Positions 1 through 10,498 of a stretch of DNA of 64,000 bases are shown piece after piece (within the stretch, counting starts at the first letter, position 1; the number at the start of each line of letters is the position of its first letter). The position numbers and the translations under genes are program-made. This stretch comes from Pseudomonas wenzhouensis (GTDB lineage: Bacteria; Pseudomonadota; Gammaproteobacteria; Pseudomonadales; Pseudomonadaceae): contig NZ_CP072610.1 of NCBI RefSeq assembly GCF_021029445.1, positions 1,054,001 through 1,118,000 on the forward strand, in the 5' to 3' direction. Under the pieces are notes generated by a model. That model was not told the origin of the DNA, ran no database searches, and saw only the letters and a program-made list of their open reading frames with translations.

Positions 1-252
1 TTCACCTTTCGACGCGCCCGCGACCAGGCCGGCGATGTCGACGAATTCCATGGTGGTGGGGATGACCTTCTCGGGCTTGACGATCTCGGCCAGGGCATCC
101 AGGCGTGGGTCGGGCATGGGTACGATGCCGCTGTTCGGCTCGATGGTGCAGAAGGGGAAGTTCTCCGCCGCGATGCCGGACTTGGTGAGGGCGTTGAACA
201 GGGTGGACTTGCCGACATTGGGCAGGCCGACGATGCCGCAGTTGAATCCCAT
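1..252 (-). CDS. ychF: Ribosome-binding ATPase/GTPase YchF (N-terminal part only)
   Basis: The 84 visible residues begin [15 protein letters not shown] and carry the P-loop GLPNVGKST and the switch-II-like segment [13 protein letters not shown], which are characteristic of the Obg-related protein YchF/EngD. The family binds ATP in preference to GTP, associates with ribosomes and modulates stress responses. The gene runs off the left edge, so the G4 motif, the TGS domain and the stop codon are not visible. It lies 25 nt downstream of pth in the same direction, the usual pth-ychF pairing. Confidence 0.95.
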   Translation of the reverse strand, partial: MGFNCGIVGLPNVGKSTLFNALTKSGIAAENFPFCTIEPNSGIVPMPDPRLDALAEIVKPEKVIPTTMEFVDIAGLVAGASKGE

Positions 253-277
253 GGTGTGTCCCTCGGGGGAAAGGTGG

Positions 278-868
278 TTACTGGGTGGCCTTCTGGCTAT
301 GCAGTTTGCGCATGGCCACGGTCCAGTCGCCGGCGAGTATTTCCGGCAGGACGTCCAAGGCGAAGTCGATGCTCTTGTCGAGCAGTTCCTGTTCGCTGCG
401 TGGGGCGCGTCCGAGCACGAAGCCGGAAACCAGGCTGGCGTGCCCAGGATGGCCGATGCCGAGCCGCAGGCGGTGGAAGTTATTCTGGTTGCCGAGCTGG
501 GCGATGATGTCGCGCAGGCCGTTGTGCCCGCCGTGGCCGCCGCCCTGTTTGAGCTTGGCGACGCCGGGTGGCATGTCGAGTTCGTCGTGGGCCACCAGGA
601 TCTCTTCGGGTTTGATCTTGAAGAAATTGGCCAGGGCCGCCACGGCTTGGCCGCTGCGGTTCATGTAGGTGGTGGGGATGAGCAGACGAACTTCGCGCCC
701 CTGGTGGTTGAATTTGCCCACCAGGCCGAAATATTTGCGATCTACGGAGAGGTTGACGCGCTGACTGGCTGCCACGCGCTCAACGAAAAGGGCCCCTGCA
801 TTGTGCCGGGTCTGGTCGTATTCGGGGCCGGGGTTACCCAGGCCAACGATCAGTTGTACGGCAGTCAT
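278..868 (-). CDS. pth: Peptidyl-tRNA hydrolase
   Basis: This 196-residue cytosolic protein releases peptides from prematurely dissociated peptidyl-tRNA and so recycles tRNA. The N-terminus [14 protein letters not shown], followed by QTRHNAG with the catalytic histidine and the central TTYMNRSG block, is diagnostic of bacterial Pth. The length is normal for the family (about 190-200). It sits between rplY (63 nt upstream) and ychF and is probably cotranscribed with both. Confidence 0.97.
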   Translation of the reverse strand: MTAVQLIVGLGNPGPEYDQTRHNAGALFVERVAASQRVNLSVDRKYFGLVGKFNHQGREVRLLIPTTYMNRSGQAVAALANFFKIKPEEILVAHDELDMPPGVAKLKQGGGHGGHNGLRDIIAQLGNQNNFHRLRLGIGHPGHASLVSGFVLGRAPRSEQELLDKSIDFALDVLPEILAGDWTVAMRKLHSQKATQ

Positions 869-931
869 ACAGGAGCCCTTTCGAGGAATTCGCCCGGCGT
901 GATCGCCTGCCGGGCGGGTTCCGCGCTGCGA

Positions 932-1537
932 TTACTCGGCAGCGCCTTCTTCGTCTTTAACGCGGCTGGCGTGGATGTTGGAGACAGCCAGGTCGTTACC
1001 GTGAGCCAGAGCAACCAGCTCAACGCCTTTCGGCAGCTTCAGGTCGGACATGTGGACGGTCTGGCCAACTTCTACGGCAGCCATGTCGACTTCGATGAAT
1101 TCCGGCAAGTCTTTCGGCAGGCAGGACACTTCGACTTCGTTGATGGTGTGGGAGATCTCGCCACCTTGCTGCTTCACGCCAACGGCGGTTGCTTCGTTGA
1201 TGAAGTGCAGCGGTACGTGGGCGGTCAGTTTCTGGCCGGCTACGACGCGCTGGAAGTCAGCATGCAGAACGAAGCCTTTGGCCGGGTGGCGCTGCAGGGC
1301 TTTGATCAGGACGCTTTCTTTGGTGCCGGCAACGTCCAGGCTCAGAACGTGGCTGAAGGCGGCTTCGTTTTCCAGCAGCTTGGCCAGGTCTTTGGCCAGC
1401 AGGCTGATGGATTGCGGGGCTTTGTCGCCACCGTAGATCACGGCAGGCACCATGGACACGTTACGACGCAGGCGGCGGCTCGCACCTTTCCCCAGGTCGG
1501 AACGCACTTCGGCATTCAGGGCAAATTCAACAGTCAT
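932..1537 (-). CDS. rplY: 50S ribosomal protein L25 (CTC form)
   Basis: This 201-residue L25/general-stress-type protein has an N-terminal 5S-rRNA-binding L25 domain ([19 protein letters not shown]) and the longer C-terminal TL5/CTC domain found in pseudomonads. I chose the ATG at 1537 because it follows a clear GGAGAAG ribosome-binding site. A longer reading from 1600 would add 21 residues unlike the family and run through the prs terminator. It lies downstream of prs, as in other Pseudomonas. Confidence 0.95.
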   Translation of the reverse strand: MTVEFALNAEVRSDLGKGASRRLRRNVSMVPAVIYGGDKAPQSISLLAKDLAKLLENEAAFSHVLSLDVAGTKESVLIKALQRHPAKGFVLHADFQRVVAGQKLTAHVPLHFINEATAVGVKQQGGEISHTINEVEVSCLPKDLPEFIEVDMAAVEVGQTVHMSDLKLPKGVELVALAHGNDLAVSNIHASRVKDEEGAAE

Positions 1538-1603
1538 TTCACTTCTCCAAAATAACCAAACCGCCTTGTGGCTTGCGACCAGCCTCGGGCGGTAGGGCAA
1601 AAA

Positions 1604-1622
1604 GCCCCGCGCGAGGCGGGGC
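1604..1622 (-). terminator. Rho-independent terminator after prs
   Basis: On the minus strand a GCGGGGC/GCCCCGC-type 7-bp stem with a 5-nt loop is followed directly by a run of five T. It lies 20 nt beyond the prs stop codon and upstream of rplY, so rplY must depend on readthrough or its own promoter. Confidence 0.8.
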
Positions 1623-1642
1623 AGTGTGATCTGGCCTGTTCC

Positions 1643-2584
1643 TTAGCGGAACATGGCGCTGATCGATTCTTCGTTGCTGATGCGGCGTACCGCTTCGGCG
1701 ACGACCGGGGCGATGTCGAGCTGGCGAATACGCGAGCAGGACTGGGCCGCAGCGGACAGCGGGATGGTGTTGGTGACCACCAGCTCGTCCAGGACGGAAT
1801 TCTCGATGTTCTCGATGGCGCGGCCGGACAGTACCGGGTGGGTGCAGTAGGCGTAGACCTTGGCAGCACCGCGCTCTTTCAGCGCTTTGGCGGCGTGGCA
1901 CAGGGTACCGGCGGTATCGACCATGTCGTCTACGAGGATGCAGGTACGGCCTTCGACGTCACCGATGATGTGCATCACTTCGGACTGGTTGGCCTTTTCG
2001 CGACGCTTGTCGATGATCGCCAGGTCAACGCCCAGGCTCTTGGCCACGGCGCGGGCGCGTACTACGCCACCGATATCGGGGGAGACGATCATCAGGTTGT
2101 CGAAGCGCTGGTCTTCGATGTCGTCGACCAAAACCGGGGAGCCGTAGATGTTATCCACCGGGATGTCGAAGAAGCCCTGGATCTGGTCAGCGTGCAGGTC
2201 GACGGTCAGCACGCGGTCGATACCGACCACGGTGAGCATGTCGGCCACGACTTTGGCGCTGATTGCCACGCGCGCGGAACGCGGACGGCGATCCTGGCGG
2301 GCATAACCGAAGTAGGGGATGACTGCAGTGATGCGAGTCGCCGAGGAACGGCGGAAGGCATCGGCCATCACCACCAGTTCCATCAGGTTGTCGTTGGTGG
2401 GTGCACAGGTCGGCTGAATCAGGAAGACGTCCTTACCGCGAACGTTCTCGTTGATTTCGATCATGACTTCGCCATCGGAGAACTTACCGACCGAAGCATC
2501 GCCGAGGGGAATGTGCAGCTGACGAACGATCCGTCGCGCCAGATCGGGGTTTGCGTTCCCCGTGAAGACCATCATCTTGGACAC
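1643..2584 (-). CDS. prs: Ribose-phosphate pyrophosphokinase
   Basis: This enzyme makes PRPP from ribose-5-phosphate and ATP for nucleotide, histidine and tryptophan synthesis. The 313-residue protein contains the PRPP-synthetase signature around [12 protein letters not shown] and the PRPP-binding loop [13 protein letters not shown], and ends [13 protein letters not shown] as expected. The start is a GTG at 2584 (protein [15 protein letters not shown]), which gives the standard Pseudomonas length. A further 26 in-frame upstream codons are not conserved in the family. Confidence 0.97.
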   Translation of the reverse strand: MSKMMVFTGNANPDLARRIVRQLHIPLGDASVGKFSDGEVMIEINENVRGKDVFLIQPTCAPTNDNLMELVVMADAFRRSSATRITAVIPYFGYARQDRRPRSARVAISAKVVADMLTVVGIDRVLTVDLHADQIQGFFDIPVDNIYGSPVLVDDIEDQRFDNLMIVSPDIGGVVRARAVAKSLGVDLAIIDKRREKANQSEVMHIIGDVEGRTCILVDDMVDTAGTLCHAAKALKERGAAKVYAYCTHPVLSGRAIENIENSVLDELVVTNTIPLSAAAQSCSRIRQLDIAPVVAEAVRRISNEESISAMFR

Positions 2585-2630
2585 GCGCAGTACCTGCCGG
2601 CTGGGGGTATACCTGGATGGGTATGGAAAA

Positions 2631-2705
2631 TGGCAGGGGCGGCTGGATTCGAACCAACGCATGCCAGGATCAAAACCTGGTGCCTTACCGCTTGGCGACG
2701 CCCCT
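2631..2705 (-). tRNA. tRNA-Gln (anticodon TTG), copy 1
   Basis: The minus strand folds as a 75-nt tRNA with encoded CCA: 7-bp acceptor AGGGGCG/CGCCCCT, anticodon stem CCAGG/CCTGG around the loop TTTTGAT (anticodon TTG), and T-arm GGTTCGAATCC. It is identical to copy 2 and is transcribed towards prs. Confidence 0.96.
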
Positions 2706-2761
2706 ATATTCTGTGTTGAACGCTTGTTGACTCGGTTTGCGATGCCTCCCGAGGGAGGTTA

Positions 2762-2836
2762 TGGCAGGGGCGGCTGGATTCGAACCAACGCATGCCAGGA
2801 TCAAAACCTGGTGCCTTACCGCTTGGCGACGCCCCT
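2762..2836 (-). tRNA. tRNA-Gln (anticodon TTG), copy 2
   Basis: This gene is identical over all 75 nt to the copy at 2631-2705 and is separated from it by a 56-nt unique spacer. It has the same acceptor, anticodon and T-arm features and an encoded CCA. It lies 26 nt downstream of ispE, so both copies are probably processed from an ispE-tRNA-tRNA-prs transcript or a local tRNA transcript. Confidence 0.96.
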
Positions 2837-2862
2837 GTATCGTATAACCGAATGCTGAGCAT

Positions 2863-3738
2863 TCACTTCTTGGCCAATGCTTGGAGCTTGCGGTGCAGCA
2901 TCGAGATGTTGCGACCTTGAGCGACAAAGCTCGGCAGAGTGCCTGGAAGTTGGCGGGCGACTTTATCAGCATCGTCCCGATTTGGGAAGCTCCCAAATAT
3001 GCAAGCTCCAGTGCCGGTCAATCTAGCTGGAACAAATTTGTTCAACAAGATCAGAGCGTTACGAACTTCAGGGTAACGCTTCTCTACAACCGGCTGGCAG
3101 TCGTTTCGACCACCCCCCGCAAGAAGGCTGCGAACTTTAATGGGCGGCGTATCGCGTGTCAACTCGGGTGAGCCGAAAACTTCTGCTGTGCTGACAAAGA
3201 CTTGCGGTACGGCGACGAGGAACCAGGGTTCGTCCAGTTCGACCGGGGTCAGGCGCTCGCCAACGCCCTCGGCGAAGGCCGCACGGCCGCGCACGAACAC
3301 CGGTACGTCGGCGCCCAGGGCCAGGCCCTGTTCGGCCAGGCGATCTTCGCCCAGTTGGGTGCGCCACAGGTGATCGAGACCGAGCAGGGTGGTGGCGGCA
3401 TCCGAGCTGCCACCGCCAATCCCACCGCCCATGGGCAGGCGTTTGTCCAGCCAGATATCGGCGCCGAACGTGGTGCCGCAGGCCTCTTGCAGCCTTTTGG
3501 CGGCACGCACGATCAGGTTGCTGTCGTGCGGTACGCCGTCGATGGGCGTATGCAGGCGGATTTCGCCATCTTGGCGCAGGCTGAAGCCGAGTTCGTCGCC
3601 GTGGTCGAGGAATTGGAACAGGGTCTGCAGCTCGTGATAGCCATCGGCGCGGCGGCCGAGGATATGCAGCATCAGGTTGAGCTTGGCCGGGGCGGGCAGG
3701 ATCAGTTCGGCGTGGTTGGGGATGGCTGTGCGGCTCAT
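2863..3738 (-). CDS. ispE: 4-diphosphocytidyl-2-C-methyl-D-erythritol kinase
   Basis: This GHMP-family kinase phosphorylates CDP-ME at the 2-hydroxyl in the MEP isoprenoid pathway. The 291-residue protein shows the N-terminal [16 protein letters not shown] segment, [11 protein letters not shown], and the glycine-rich ATP loop [15 protein letters not shown]. The length matches Pseudomonas IspE. It sits between lolB and the tRNA-Gln genes, the classic lolB-ispE-prs arrangement, but 164 nt of repeat-rich DNA separate it from lolB. Confidence 0.96.
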   Translation of the reverse strand: MSRTAIPNHAELILPAPAKLNLMLHILGRRADGYHELQTLFQFLDHGDELGFSLRQDGEIRLHTPIDGVPHDSNLIVRAAKRLQEACGTTFGADIWLDKRLPMGGGIGGGSSDAATTLLGLDHLWRTQLGEDRLAEQGLALGADVPVFVRGRAAFAEGVGERLTPVELDEPWFLVAVPQVFVSTAEVFGSPELTRDTPPIKVRSLLAGGGRNDCQPVVEKRYPEVRNALILLNKFVPARLTGTGACIFGSFPNRDDADKVARQLPGTLPSFVAQGRNISMLHRKLQALAKK

Positions 3739-3761
3739 GGCGATGTCGTTGGCGGAAATTC

Positions 3762-3820
3762 GTAGCCCGGATGCAATCCGGGGCAGGGTGGTGACGGTTC
3801 CCGGATTTCATCCGGGCTAC
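3762..3820. repeat. GTAGCCCGG inverted repeat pair
   Basis: GTAGCCCGGATGCAATCCGG faces CCGGATTTCATCCGGGCTAC across a short spacer, giving a long imperfect hairpin in the lolB-ispE spacer. The same family occurs at 8848, 38059, 38192, 53037, 57091 and 62150. Confidence 0.85.
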
Positions 3821-3824
3821 GGCT

Positions 3825-3889
3825 CCTGTAGGAGGTGCTTCAGCGGCGACGGCGCAAGCCAATGTCTCGGCTCAAGCCCCTCCCACAGG
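3825..3889. repeat. GTAGGAGG-type imperfect hairpin repeat
   Basis: CCTGTAGGAGG and CCCTCCCACAGG form the outer arms, with GCTTCAGC/GCTCAAGC inside. This is a second repeat type directly beside the GTAGCCCGG pair; a relative with perfect central arms lies at 53089-53126. Confidence 0.65.
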
Positions 3890-3902
3890 ATCTGCGGTGA
3901 GC

Positions 3903-4517
3903 TTATTGACCGAGCTGACGCGGCTGCCAGTCCTTGATCACCAGGGTCACTTCCAAGTTCTGGCCGTAGAGCTTGATGCGCTCCGGCAGGGCGTAGCCGT
4001 TCTGCTCAGTGTAGCGCTGGTAGTCGACCTTCCAGCCGTCCTGCTCGAGCTGCGCCAGGTGGCTTTCAGCGTCCAGGGTGATGCGGCTGCGGCTGTCCGG
4101 AGCGGGCAGGCCGCGAATCCACCAGAGCAGGTTGGATACGGGCAGGTTCAGGCGCAGCTGTTCGCGCAGCAGGTCTTCCGGGGATTCGGCCTGGTAACGA
4201 CCACGGTTGGCGACTTCCAGCAGGATATCGCCCGGGCGGCCGGTCAGGCGCGCCGCGCCGCCGCCCAGTGGGCCGGACAGGCGGATGTCGTAGTAGTCCT
4301 GGCGCTGCAGCCAGAACAGCGTGGCGCTGCCGGAATCCTGCGGGGCGCGGATGCCGATCTTGCCGTTGATCTGCCAGCCGTCGAGCTGGGTGATCTGCTG
4401 TTTGTGGGCTCGCCACTGGGCCGGGTCGCCCTGGCCTTCCAGCGCTTCGCGTGAGGTAAGGCCGGCGCAGCCGGCAAGCAGGGCGATAAGGCTGAATACG
4501 AGTATGTGACGGAACAT
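3903..4517 (-). CDS. lolB: Outer-membrane lipoprotein receptor LolB
   Basis: LolB takes lipoproteins from the periplasmic chaperone LolA and inserts them into the outer membrane. The 204-residue precursor has a signal peptide with lipobox LLAGC (Cys17), the conserved [10 protein letters not shown] block and the loop RLSGPLGGG expected of LolB. Its ATG overlaps the stop of the upstream TPR lipoprotein by one base (TGATG), which points to translational coupling. Confidence 0.94.
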   Translation of the reverse strand: MFRHILVFSLIALLAGCAGLTSREALEGQGDPAQWRAHKQQITQLDGWQINGKIGIRAPQDSGSATLFWLQRQDYYDIRLSGPLGGGAARLTGRPGDILLEVANRGRYQAESPEDLLREQLRLNLPVSNLLWWIRGLPAPDSRSRITLDAESHLAQLEQDGWKVDYQRYTEQNGYALPERIKLYGQNLEVTLVIKDWQPRQLGQ

Positions 4518-6244
4518 CAGAGGGTCTCGGAGCCGGTCAGGCGCAACAGGGTGTCACGCAGAATGGGGCTGTCGGGCGTTGCCTCCAGGGCATCGTGCCA
4601 GACGCGTCGGGCTTCGCGCTGTTTACCCTGAGCCCAGAGTACTTCGCCGAGGTGCGCAGCCACTTCGTGGTCGGGGAATTTCTCCAGCGCCTGGCGCAGC
4701 AGGCGCTCGGCCTCGGGCAGGTTGCCCAGGCGGTAATTGACCCAGCCGAGGCTGTCGAGAATGGCTGGGTCTTCAGGGTCGAGCTGGTGCGCTTTGGCGA
4801 TCAGTTCGAAGGCTTCCTGGTAGCGCGTGGTGCGGTCGGCCAGGGTGTAGCCGAGGGCATTGAGGGCCATGGCGTGTTCCGGCTCGCGCTCGATGATGTA
4901 GCGCAGGTCGGTTTCCAGTTGGGCCAGGTCGTCGCGTTTTTCCGCCAGCATGGCGCGGGTGTAGAGCAGGTTCAGGTCATTGGGGAACTGTTCCAGCCCC
5001 TCGGTGATGACCTTCCAGGCCGGCTCGATCTGGCCGTGATTGCTCAGACCTTCGGCTTCGATCAGGTACAGCTGGATGGCGTAATCGGGCTGGGCTTCGC
5101 GAGCCTGGGCCAGAAGGGCGCTGGCCTCTGCGCTGCGCTGCTGGCTGAGTAGCAACTCGGCCTGGCGTTGCTGGGCCGGCAGGTAGTCGTTGCTCGGGCC
5201 GACCAGGGCGTAGGCTTGCAGGGCGCTGTCGTTATCATCCAGCGCCTCGTAGGCGCGGCCGAGGTTGTAGTGCGCGGCATCGACATGGCTGCGGCGCTCG
5301 ATCAGCTCTTCGAGGTAGACGATGGCCTCTTCCCAGGCTTCAGCTTCCAGGCACACCAGGGCCAGGGAGAAGCGCAGGTCGTCGTCGTTGGGGTTCTCCA
5401 GCACCAGCTTGGAGAACTCGCCCTTGGCTTCGTCGAAGCGATCCTGCTCGATCAGCAGGCGCGCATAGGTCAGGCGCAGGCGCTTGTCGTCCGGGTTCTG
5501 GCGAATGCCCTTCTGCAGAATCGGCATGGCTTCCTGGCCTCGGCCGAGGCTTTGCAGCAGGCGCGCACGCAGGAGAATCGGCGACACCTCGGTGGCACCG
5601 GCCGAACTGTCTTCGAGCAGGGCCAGCGCCTCTTCGGCGCGGCCATCCTGTTGCAGGAGGATGGCCTTGCCGAACAGCAGCTGGCTGTTGTCCGGGTTCT
5701 TGCTCAGCAGGCGGTCAAAGCCCTGCAGCAGCCCGGCGCGGGTGTCGGGGTCGGTTTCGGCGGCGGACAGGGCAAGGAAATCGAAGTGGGTGTTGCCCTG
5801 GCGCTGCAGCACCTGCTCCATGTAGGTCATGGATTCGTCGTAACGGCCGGCGCGTGCCAGTTGCACGGCGGCAGCGCGCTGCGCGTCGATATTGTCTGGC
5901 GCGTTGCTGGCCCAGATCAGTGCACTGTCCAGCGCAGCCTGCTCGGCGCCAAGGTATTCGGCAATGCGGAAGGCGCGCTCGGCGACGCCGGCGTCGCCGG
6001 TTTCCTGCGCCTGCTGCACGTAATTGCCGAGGGCGATATCGAAGCGGTTGCGTTGCCCGGCCAGTTCGGCGGTGAGCAGGGCGAACAGGCTTTCCTGGCT
6101 GAACGAGCCGTACTCGCTCGGTTGCAGCTGTGCGGGCTGGTCGGCTTCCTGCACGGGCGGCGTACCGTCCGGCTCGCTGGGGGCGAAGGTCTGGCAACCA
6201 CTGAGGAGGGCGAATGCGGTAAGTAACGCGAGGGGTCTGTTCAT
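4517..6244 (-). CDS. TPR-repeat outer-membrane lipoprotein
   Basis: The 575-residue protein begins with a lipoprotein signal peptide (lipobox LLSGC, Cys17) and consists almost wholly of tetratricopeptide-like repeats, for example around [29 protein letters not shown] and [14 protein letters not shown]. The TPR scaffold implies protein-protein contacts in the periplasm, but the partner is unknown. A gene of this type precedes lolB in pseudomonads. It overlaps lolB by one base and is divergent from hemA across 219 nt. Confidence 0.88.
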   Translation of the reverse strand: MNRPLALLTAFALLSGCQTFAPSEPDGTPPVQEADQPAQLQPSEYGSFSQESLFALLTAELAGQRNRFDIALGNYVQQAQETGDAGVAERAFRIAEYLGAEQAALDSALIWASNAPDNIDAQRAAAVQLARAGRYDESMTYMEQVLQRQGNTHFDFLALSAAETDPDTRAGLLQGFDRLLSKNPDNSQLLFGKAILLQQDGRAEEALALLEDSSAGATEVSPILLRARLLQSLGRGQEAMPILQKGIRQNPDDKRLRLTYARLLIEQDRFDEAKGEFSKLVLENPNDDDLRFSLALVCLEAEAWEEAIVYLEELIERRSHVDAAHYNLGRAYEALDDNDSALQAYALVGPSNDYLPAQQRQAELLLSQQRSAEASALLAQAREAQPDYAIQLYLIEAEGLSNHGQIEPAWKVITEGLEQFPNDLNLLYTRAMLAEKRDDLAQLETDLRYIIEREPEHAMALNALGYTLADRTTRYQEAFELIAKAHQLDPEDPAILDSLGWVNYRLGNLPEAERLLRQALEKFPDHEVAAHLGEVLWAQGKQREARRVWHDALEATPDSPILRDTLLRLTGSETL

Positions 6245-6463
6245 AGTGCCTTGTCGTGCTTGATGGCGGGCGTGGCACTGCCACGTTGTTCTGGCGGCCC
6301 TGCCCTGGCGACTGTCGCGGCATCATGACACAAGCCTTGGGGCAAGCCCATGGGGCGCGTGATCTCGCGACGCGTCTATTGGGACAATAGGTCGCGGGAG
6401 TTGTTCTATCGGGGGCGAAGTAGGACAATTGCCGGCTTCCGTATTGCCCCTCAGCGACCCTGC

Positions 6464-7744
6464 ATGGCCTTTATCGCCCTCGGTATCAACCACAAGACCG
6501 CCTCGGTAGAGGTGCGCGAGCGCGTTGCCTTCACCCCGGAACAACTGGTCGAGGCACTGCAGCAGCTGTGCCGGCTGACGCCCAGTCGTGAGGCGGCGAT
6601 CCTCTCCACCTGCAACCGCAGCGAGTTGTACCTGGAGCAGGAGCATGTCCAGGCCGACGAGGTGCTGCAGTGGCTGGCCGATTACCATCGCCTGAGCATC
6701 GATGAGCTGCGCGCCTGTGCCTATGTGCACAGTGACGACGAGGCGGTGCGGCACATGATGCGCGTGGCCTGCGGGCTGGACTCGATGGTGCTGGGCGAGC
6801 CGCAGATTCTCGGCCAGCTCAAGTCGGCCTACGCCGTGGCGCGTGAGGCCGGCACTGTCGGGCCGCTGCTGGGGCGTTTGTTCCAGGCCACGTTCAGCAC
6901 CGCCAAGACGGTGCGCACCGATACCGCCATCGGCGAGAACCCGGTGTCCGTGGCCTTCGCTGCCGTGAGCCTGGCCAAGCAGATCTTCGCCGACCTGCAC
7001 CGCAGCCAGGCGCTGCTGATCGGCGCCGGCGAAACCATCAGCCTGGTCGCCCGCCACCTGCATGATCAGGGCATCAAGCGTATCGTCGTCGCTAACCGCA
7101 CCCTGGAGCGCGCCAGCCAGTTGGCCGAGCAGTTCGGCGCGCATGCGGTGCTGCTGTCGGACATCCCCGACGAGCTGGCGCACAGCGATATCGTCATCAG
7201 CTCCACCGCCAGCCAGTTGCCGATTCTCGGCAAGGGGGCGGTGGAAAGCGCGCTGAAAAAGCGCAGGCACAAGCCGATCTTCATGGTCGACATCGCCGTG
7301 CCGCGTGATATCGAGCCGCAGGTGGGCGAGCTGGACGACGTTTACCTCTATACCGTCGACGACCTGCACGAGGTCATCGAGGAAAACCTCAAGAGCCGCC
7401 AGGGCGCCGCGCAGGCAGCCGAGGAGCTGGTGGCAGCCGGTACCGACGATTTCATGCTGCGCCTGCGCGAGCTGGCCGCCGTGGATGTGCTCAAGGCCTA
7501 TCGTCAGCAGGCCGAGCGTCTGCGCGACGAGGAGCTGGCCAAGGCCCAGCGCATGCTGGTCAATGGCAGCAACCCTGAAGACGTGCTGGCGCAACTGGCC
7601 CGTGGCCTGACCAACAAGCTGCTGCACGCACCCAGCGTGCGCATGAAGAAACTCACCGCCGAGGGGCGCGTCGATGCGCTCAGCCTGGCCCAGGAATTAT
7701 TCGCCCTCGATGAGAGCGCGCCGCAGGACAAAGGTCTGCAATGA
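6464..7744 (+). CDS. hemA: Glutamyl-tRNA reductase
   Basis: This enzyme reduces Glu-tRNA to glutamate-1-semialdehyde with NADPH, the first committed step of C5-pathway tetrapyrrole synthesis. The 426-residue protein starts [20 protein letters not shown] and contains STCNRSELY with the catalytic cysteine and the nucleotide-binding [17 protein letters not shown] chose the ATG at 6464 because the family begins there; the open frame extends 38 codons upstream. It overlaps prfA by 4 bp (ATGA). Confidence 0.97.
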   Translation: MAFIALGINHKTASVEVRERVAFTPEQLVEALQQLCRLTPSREAAILSTCNRSELYLEQEHVQADEVLQWLADYHRLSIDELRACAYVHSDDEAVRHMMRVACGLDSMVLGEPQILGQLKSAYAVAREAGTVGPLLGRLFQATFSTAKTVRTDTAIGENPVSVAFAAVSLAKQIFADLHRSQALLIGAGETISLVARHLHDQGIKRIVVANRTLERASQLAEQFGAHAVLLSDIPDELAHSDIVISSTASQLPILGKGAVESALKKRRHKPIFMVDIAVPRDIEPQVGELDDVYLYTVDDLHEVIEENLKSRQGAAQAAEELVAAGTDDFMLRLRELAAVDVLKAYRQQAERLRDEELAKAQRMLVNGSNPEDVLAQLARGLTNKLLHAPSVRMKKLTAEGRVDALSLAQELFALDESAPQDKGLQ

Positions 7745-8823
7745 AAGCTTCACTGTTGAACAAGCTGGACAACCTCAGCGACCGCTTCGAGGAACTCACG
7801 GCGTTGCTCGGCGATGCCGAGGTGATTGCCAAGCAGACGCAGTTCCGCGCCTACTCCAAGGAATATGCCGAGATCGAGCCGGTGATCGCCACCTTCCGCG
7901 AACTGCGCAAGGTGCAGGGCGACCTCGAAGGCGCGCAGGCGTTGCTCAAGGACAGCGACCCGGATCTGCGCGAGATGGCCGAGCTGGAAGTGGATCAGGC
8001 CAAGGAGGCGCTGGTTGGTCTGGAAGACAAGCTACAACGCATGCTGCTGCCGAAAGATCCCAACGACGGGCGCAACGTCTACCTGGAAATCCGCGCCGGC
8101 ACCGGTGGTGACGAGGCGGCGATCTTCTCCGGCGACCTGTTCCGCATGTATTCGCGCTATGCCGAGAAGCAGGGTTGGCGCGTCGAGGTGTTGTCGGCCA
8201 ACGAGGGCGAGCATGGCGGCTACAAGGAGGTGATCGCCCGCGTCGAGGGCGACAACGTCTACGCCAAGCTCAAGTTCGAGTCCGGCGCCCATCGCGTGCA
8301 GCGCGTGCCGGAGACCGAGTCCCAGGGCCGCATCCACACCTCCGCCTGCACCGTGGCGGTATTGCCTGAGCCGGACGAGCAGATGGCCATCGAGATCAAC
8401 CCGGCCGATTTGCGCGTCGACACCTACCGCAGCTCCGGCGCCGGTGGTCAGCACGTCAACACCACCGACTCGGCGATCCGCATCACCCACATACCCACCG
8501 GCACGGTGGTGGAATGCCAGGAAGAGCGCTCGCAGCACAAGAACCGCGCCAAGGCCATGGCCTGGCTGGCGGCCAAGCTGCAGGATCAGCAGGAAGCGGC
8601 CGCGCACAAGGAAATCTCCGAAACGCGCAAGCTGCTGGTCGGCTCCGGTGACCGCTCCGAGCGCATCCGCACCTACAACTTCCCGCAGGGCCGGGTGACC
8701 GATCACCGCATCAACCTGACCCTGTATTCGCTGAGCGAAGTGATCGCCGGTGGCGTGGAAGCGGTAATCGAACCGCTGTTGGCCGAATACCAGGCCGACC
8801 AGCTGGCGGCGTTGGGGGACTAA
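7741..8823 (+). CDS. prfA: Peptide chain release factor 1
   Basis: RF1 recognises UAA and UAG stop codons and triggers peptide release. The 360-residue protein has the GGQ motif in [12 protein letters not shown], and the codon-recognition tripeptide region reads [14 protein letters not shown] (PET at the PxT position). The GGQ glutamine is the substrate of PrmC, whose gene follows. Translation is coupled to hemA by the ATGA overlap. Confidence 0.97.
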   Translation: MKASLLNKLDNLSDRFEELTALLGDAEVIAKQTQFRAYSKEYAEIEPVIATFRELRKVQGDLEGAQALLKDSDPDLREMAELEVDQAKEALVGLEDKLQRMLLPKDPNDGRNVYLEIRAGTGGDEAAIFSGDLFRMYSRYAEKQGWRVEVLSANEGEHGGYKEVIARVEGDNVYAKLKFESGAHRVQRVPETESQGRIHTSACTVAVLPEPDEQMAIEINPADLRVDTYRSSGAGGQHVNTTDSAIRITHIPTGTVVECQEERSQHKNRAKAMAWLAAKLQDQQEAAAHKEISETRKLLVGSGDRSERIRTYNFPQGRVTDHRINLTLYSLSEVIAGGVEAVIEPLLAEYQADQLAALGD

Positions 8824-8847
8824 CAGCGGCTGCGCCGCTCAAGAACC

Positions 8848-8898
8848 GTAGCCCGGATGTAATCCGGGGTCCGATTTCCCGGATTGCATCCGGGCTAC
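8848..8898. repeat. GTAGCCCGG inverted repeat pair inside the prfA-prmC spacer
   Basis: The outward arms GTAGCCCGGATG and CATCCGGGCTAC enclose a short loop. The element ends 9 nt before the prmC start codon, so it interrupts an otherwise overlapping operon and occupies the region just upstream of the prmC start. Confidence 0.85.
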
Positions 8899-8907
8899 GA
8901 GAACGAC

Positions 8908-9741
8908 ATGGCCACCATTGAATCCCTGCTCGACAGCGCCGACCTGCCCGACTCGCCCACGCCAAGGCTGGATGCGGAGCTGCTGCTGGCCGCCGCGCTG
9001 GGCAAGCCGCGCAGCTATCTGCGTACCTGGCCGGAGCGCGAGCTGGAGGATGAGCAACTGGCGCGCTTCCAGGCCAGTCTGCAGCGCCGTCGCCAGGGCG
9101 AGCCGGTGGCCTATATCCTTGGCCATCAGGGTTTCTGGAGCCTTGATCTGGAAGTGGCGCCGCATACGCTGATCCCGCGCCCGGACACCGAACTGCTGGT
9201 GGAAACCGCACTCGAGCTGCTACCCGCTATGCCGCTGAGCGTGCTCGATCTGGGTACCGGCACGGGCGCCATTGCCCTGGCCCTGGCCAGCGAGCGTCCG
9301 GCCTGGCAGGTGACCGGCGTGGATCGCGTCGCGGACGCCGTGGCCCTGGCCGAGCGCAATCGCCTGCGCCTGCAACTGGACAATGCCAGTTTCCTGCATA
9401 GCCACTGGTTCTCCGCACTGGCCGGGCAGCGTTTTGCCCTGATCCTGAGCAACCCGCCTTATATTCGTGCCGATGATCAGCATCTGGCGCAGGGTGACGT
9501 GCGTTTCGAGCCAAGCAGCGCGCTGGTGGCCGGAAGTGATGGACTGGACGATATCCGCGCGATCATCCAGGCTGCGCCGGCGCATTTGCTGCCAGGTGGC
9601 TGGTTGTTGCTCGAGCACGGCTTCGACCAGGCCGAAGCCGTGTGTGCACTACTCGCTGCCGGTGGTTTCGCCGAGGTACACAGCCGGCGTGACCTGGCAG
9701 GCCATGAACGCATCAGTCTGGGACGTTTAGACCGTGAGTGA
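8908..9741 (+). CDS. prmC: Release-factor glutamine methyltransferase
   Basis: PrmC (HemK) N5-methylates the GGQ glutamine of RF1 and RF2 using SAM. The 277-residue protein has an N-terminal helical domain, the SAM motif VLDLGTGTGAIALALA and the catalytic SNPPY. The ATG at 8908 gives the normal family length. It is the third gene of hemA-prfA-prmC-moeB-murI and overlaps moeB by 8 bp. Confidence 0.96.
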   Translation: MATIESLLDSADLPDSPTPRLDAELLLAAALGKPRSYLRTWPERELEDEQLARFQASLQRRRQGEPVAYILGHQGFWSLDLEVAPHTLIPRPDTELLVETALELLPAMPLSVLDLGTGTGAIALALASERPAWQVTGVDRVADAVALAERNRLRLQLDNASFLHSHWFSALAGQRFALILSNPPYIRADDQHLAQGDVRFEPSSALVAGSDGLDDIRAIIQAAPAHLLPGGWLLLEHGFDQAEAVCALLAAGGFAEVHSRRDLAGHERISLGRLDRE

Positions 9742-10498
9742 TCAGATGCTGAGTGATGACGAACTGCTGCGCTACAGCCGGCAGATTTTGTTGAAACAGA
9801 TCGATGTCGAGGGCCAACTGCGTCTGAAGCAGGGCCGCGTGCTGATCGTCGGCATGGGCGGTCTTGGCTCGCCGGTGGCGCTGTACCTGGCGGCTGCTGG
9901 CGTCGGCGAGCTGCACCTGGCGGACTTCGATACGGTCGACCTGACCAACCTGCAGCGGCAGATCGCCCACGACACTGCTAGCATCGGTCAGGCCAAGGTG
10001 GATTCGGCCATGGCGCGCCTGGCGGCGATCAATCCGCAGATCAGCCTGGTGCCGCACCGTCAGGCGCTGGACGCCGACTCGCTGGCCGCTGCGGTGAGCC
10101 GCGTCGACCTGGTGCTGGACTGCTCGGACAACTTCACCACCCGCGAAGCGGTCAACGCCGCCTGCTTCAAGGCGGGTAAGCCGCTGGTATCCGGGGCGGC
10201 GATTCGCCTGGAAGGGCAGCTGTCGGTGTTCGATCCGCGCAACGCCGCCAGCCCTTGCTATCACTGCCTGTATGGCCACGGCAGCGAGGCCGAGCTGACC
10301 TGCAGCGAGGCCGGCGTGGTTGGCCCGCTGGTGGGGCTGGTCGGCAGCCTGCAGGCGTTGGAAGCGCTGAAGCTGCTGGCCGGTTTCGGCGAGCCGCTGG
10401 TAGGCCGCCTGCTGCTGATCGATGCGCTAGGTACACGCTTTCGCGAATTGCGGGTCAAACGCGACCCGGCCTGCGGTGTGTGCGGCGATGCCCAGTAA
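9734..10498 (+). CDS. moeB: Molybdopterin-synthase adenylyltransferase (MoeB/ThiF/HesA family)
   Basis: This E1-like enzyme adenylates the C-terminus of a small sulfur carrier such as MoaD. The 254-residue protein shows the nucleotide-binding [18 protein letters not shown], the RQI segment NLQRQIAHD and two CxxC zinc pairs (CYHC near 174 and CGVC near the end). A GTG at 9734 overlaps prmC. ThiF-type alternatives cannot be excluded without thiS or moaD nearby, but Pseudomonas synteny supports MoeB. Confidence 0.9.
   Translation: MSDQMLSDDELLRYSRQILLKQIDVEGQLRLKQGRVLIVGMGGLGSPVALYLAAAGVGELHLADFDTVDLTNLQRQIAHDTASIGQAKVDSAMARLAAINPQISLVPHRQALDADSLAAAVSRVDLVLDCSDNFTTREAVNAACFKAGKPLVSGAAIRLEGQLSVFDPRNAASPCYHCLYGHGSEAELTCSEAGVVGPLVGLVGSLQALEALKLLAGFGEPLVGRLLLIDALGTRFRELRVKRDPACGVCGDAQ

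Noticed and set aside
35..1555. 506-codon open frame on the plus strand
   Set aside because: It lies antisense to pth and rplY, which have clear motifs and ribosome-binding sites. Long antisense frames are usual in GC-rich DNA.
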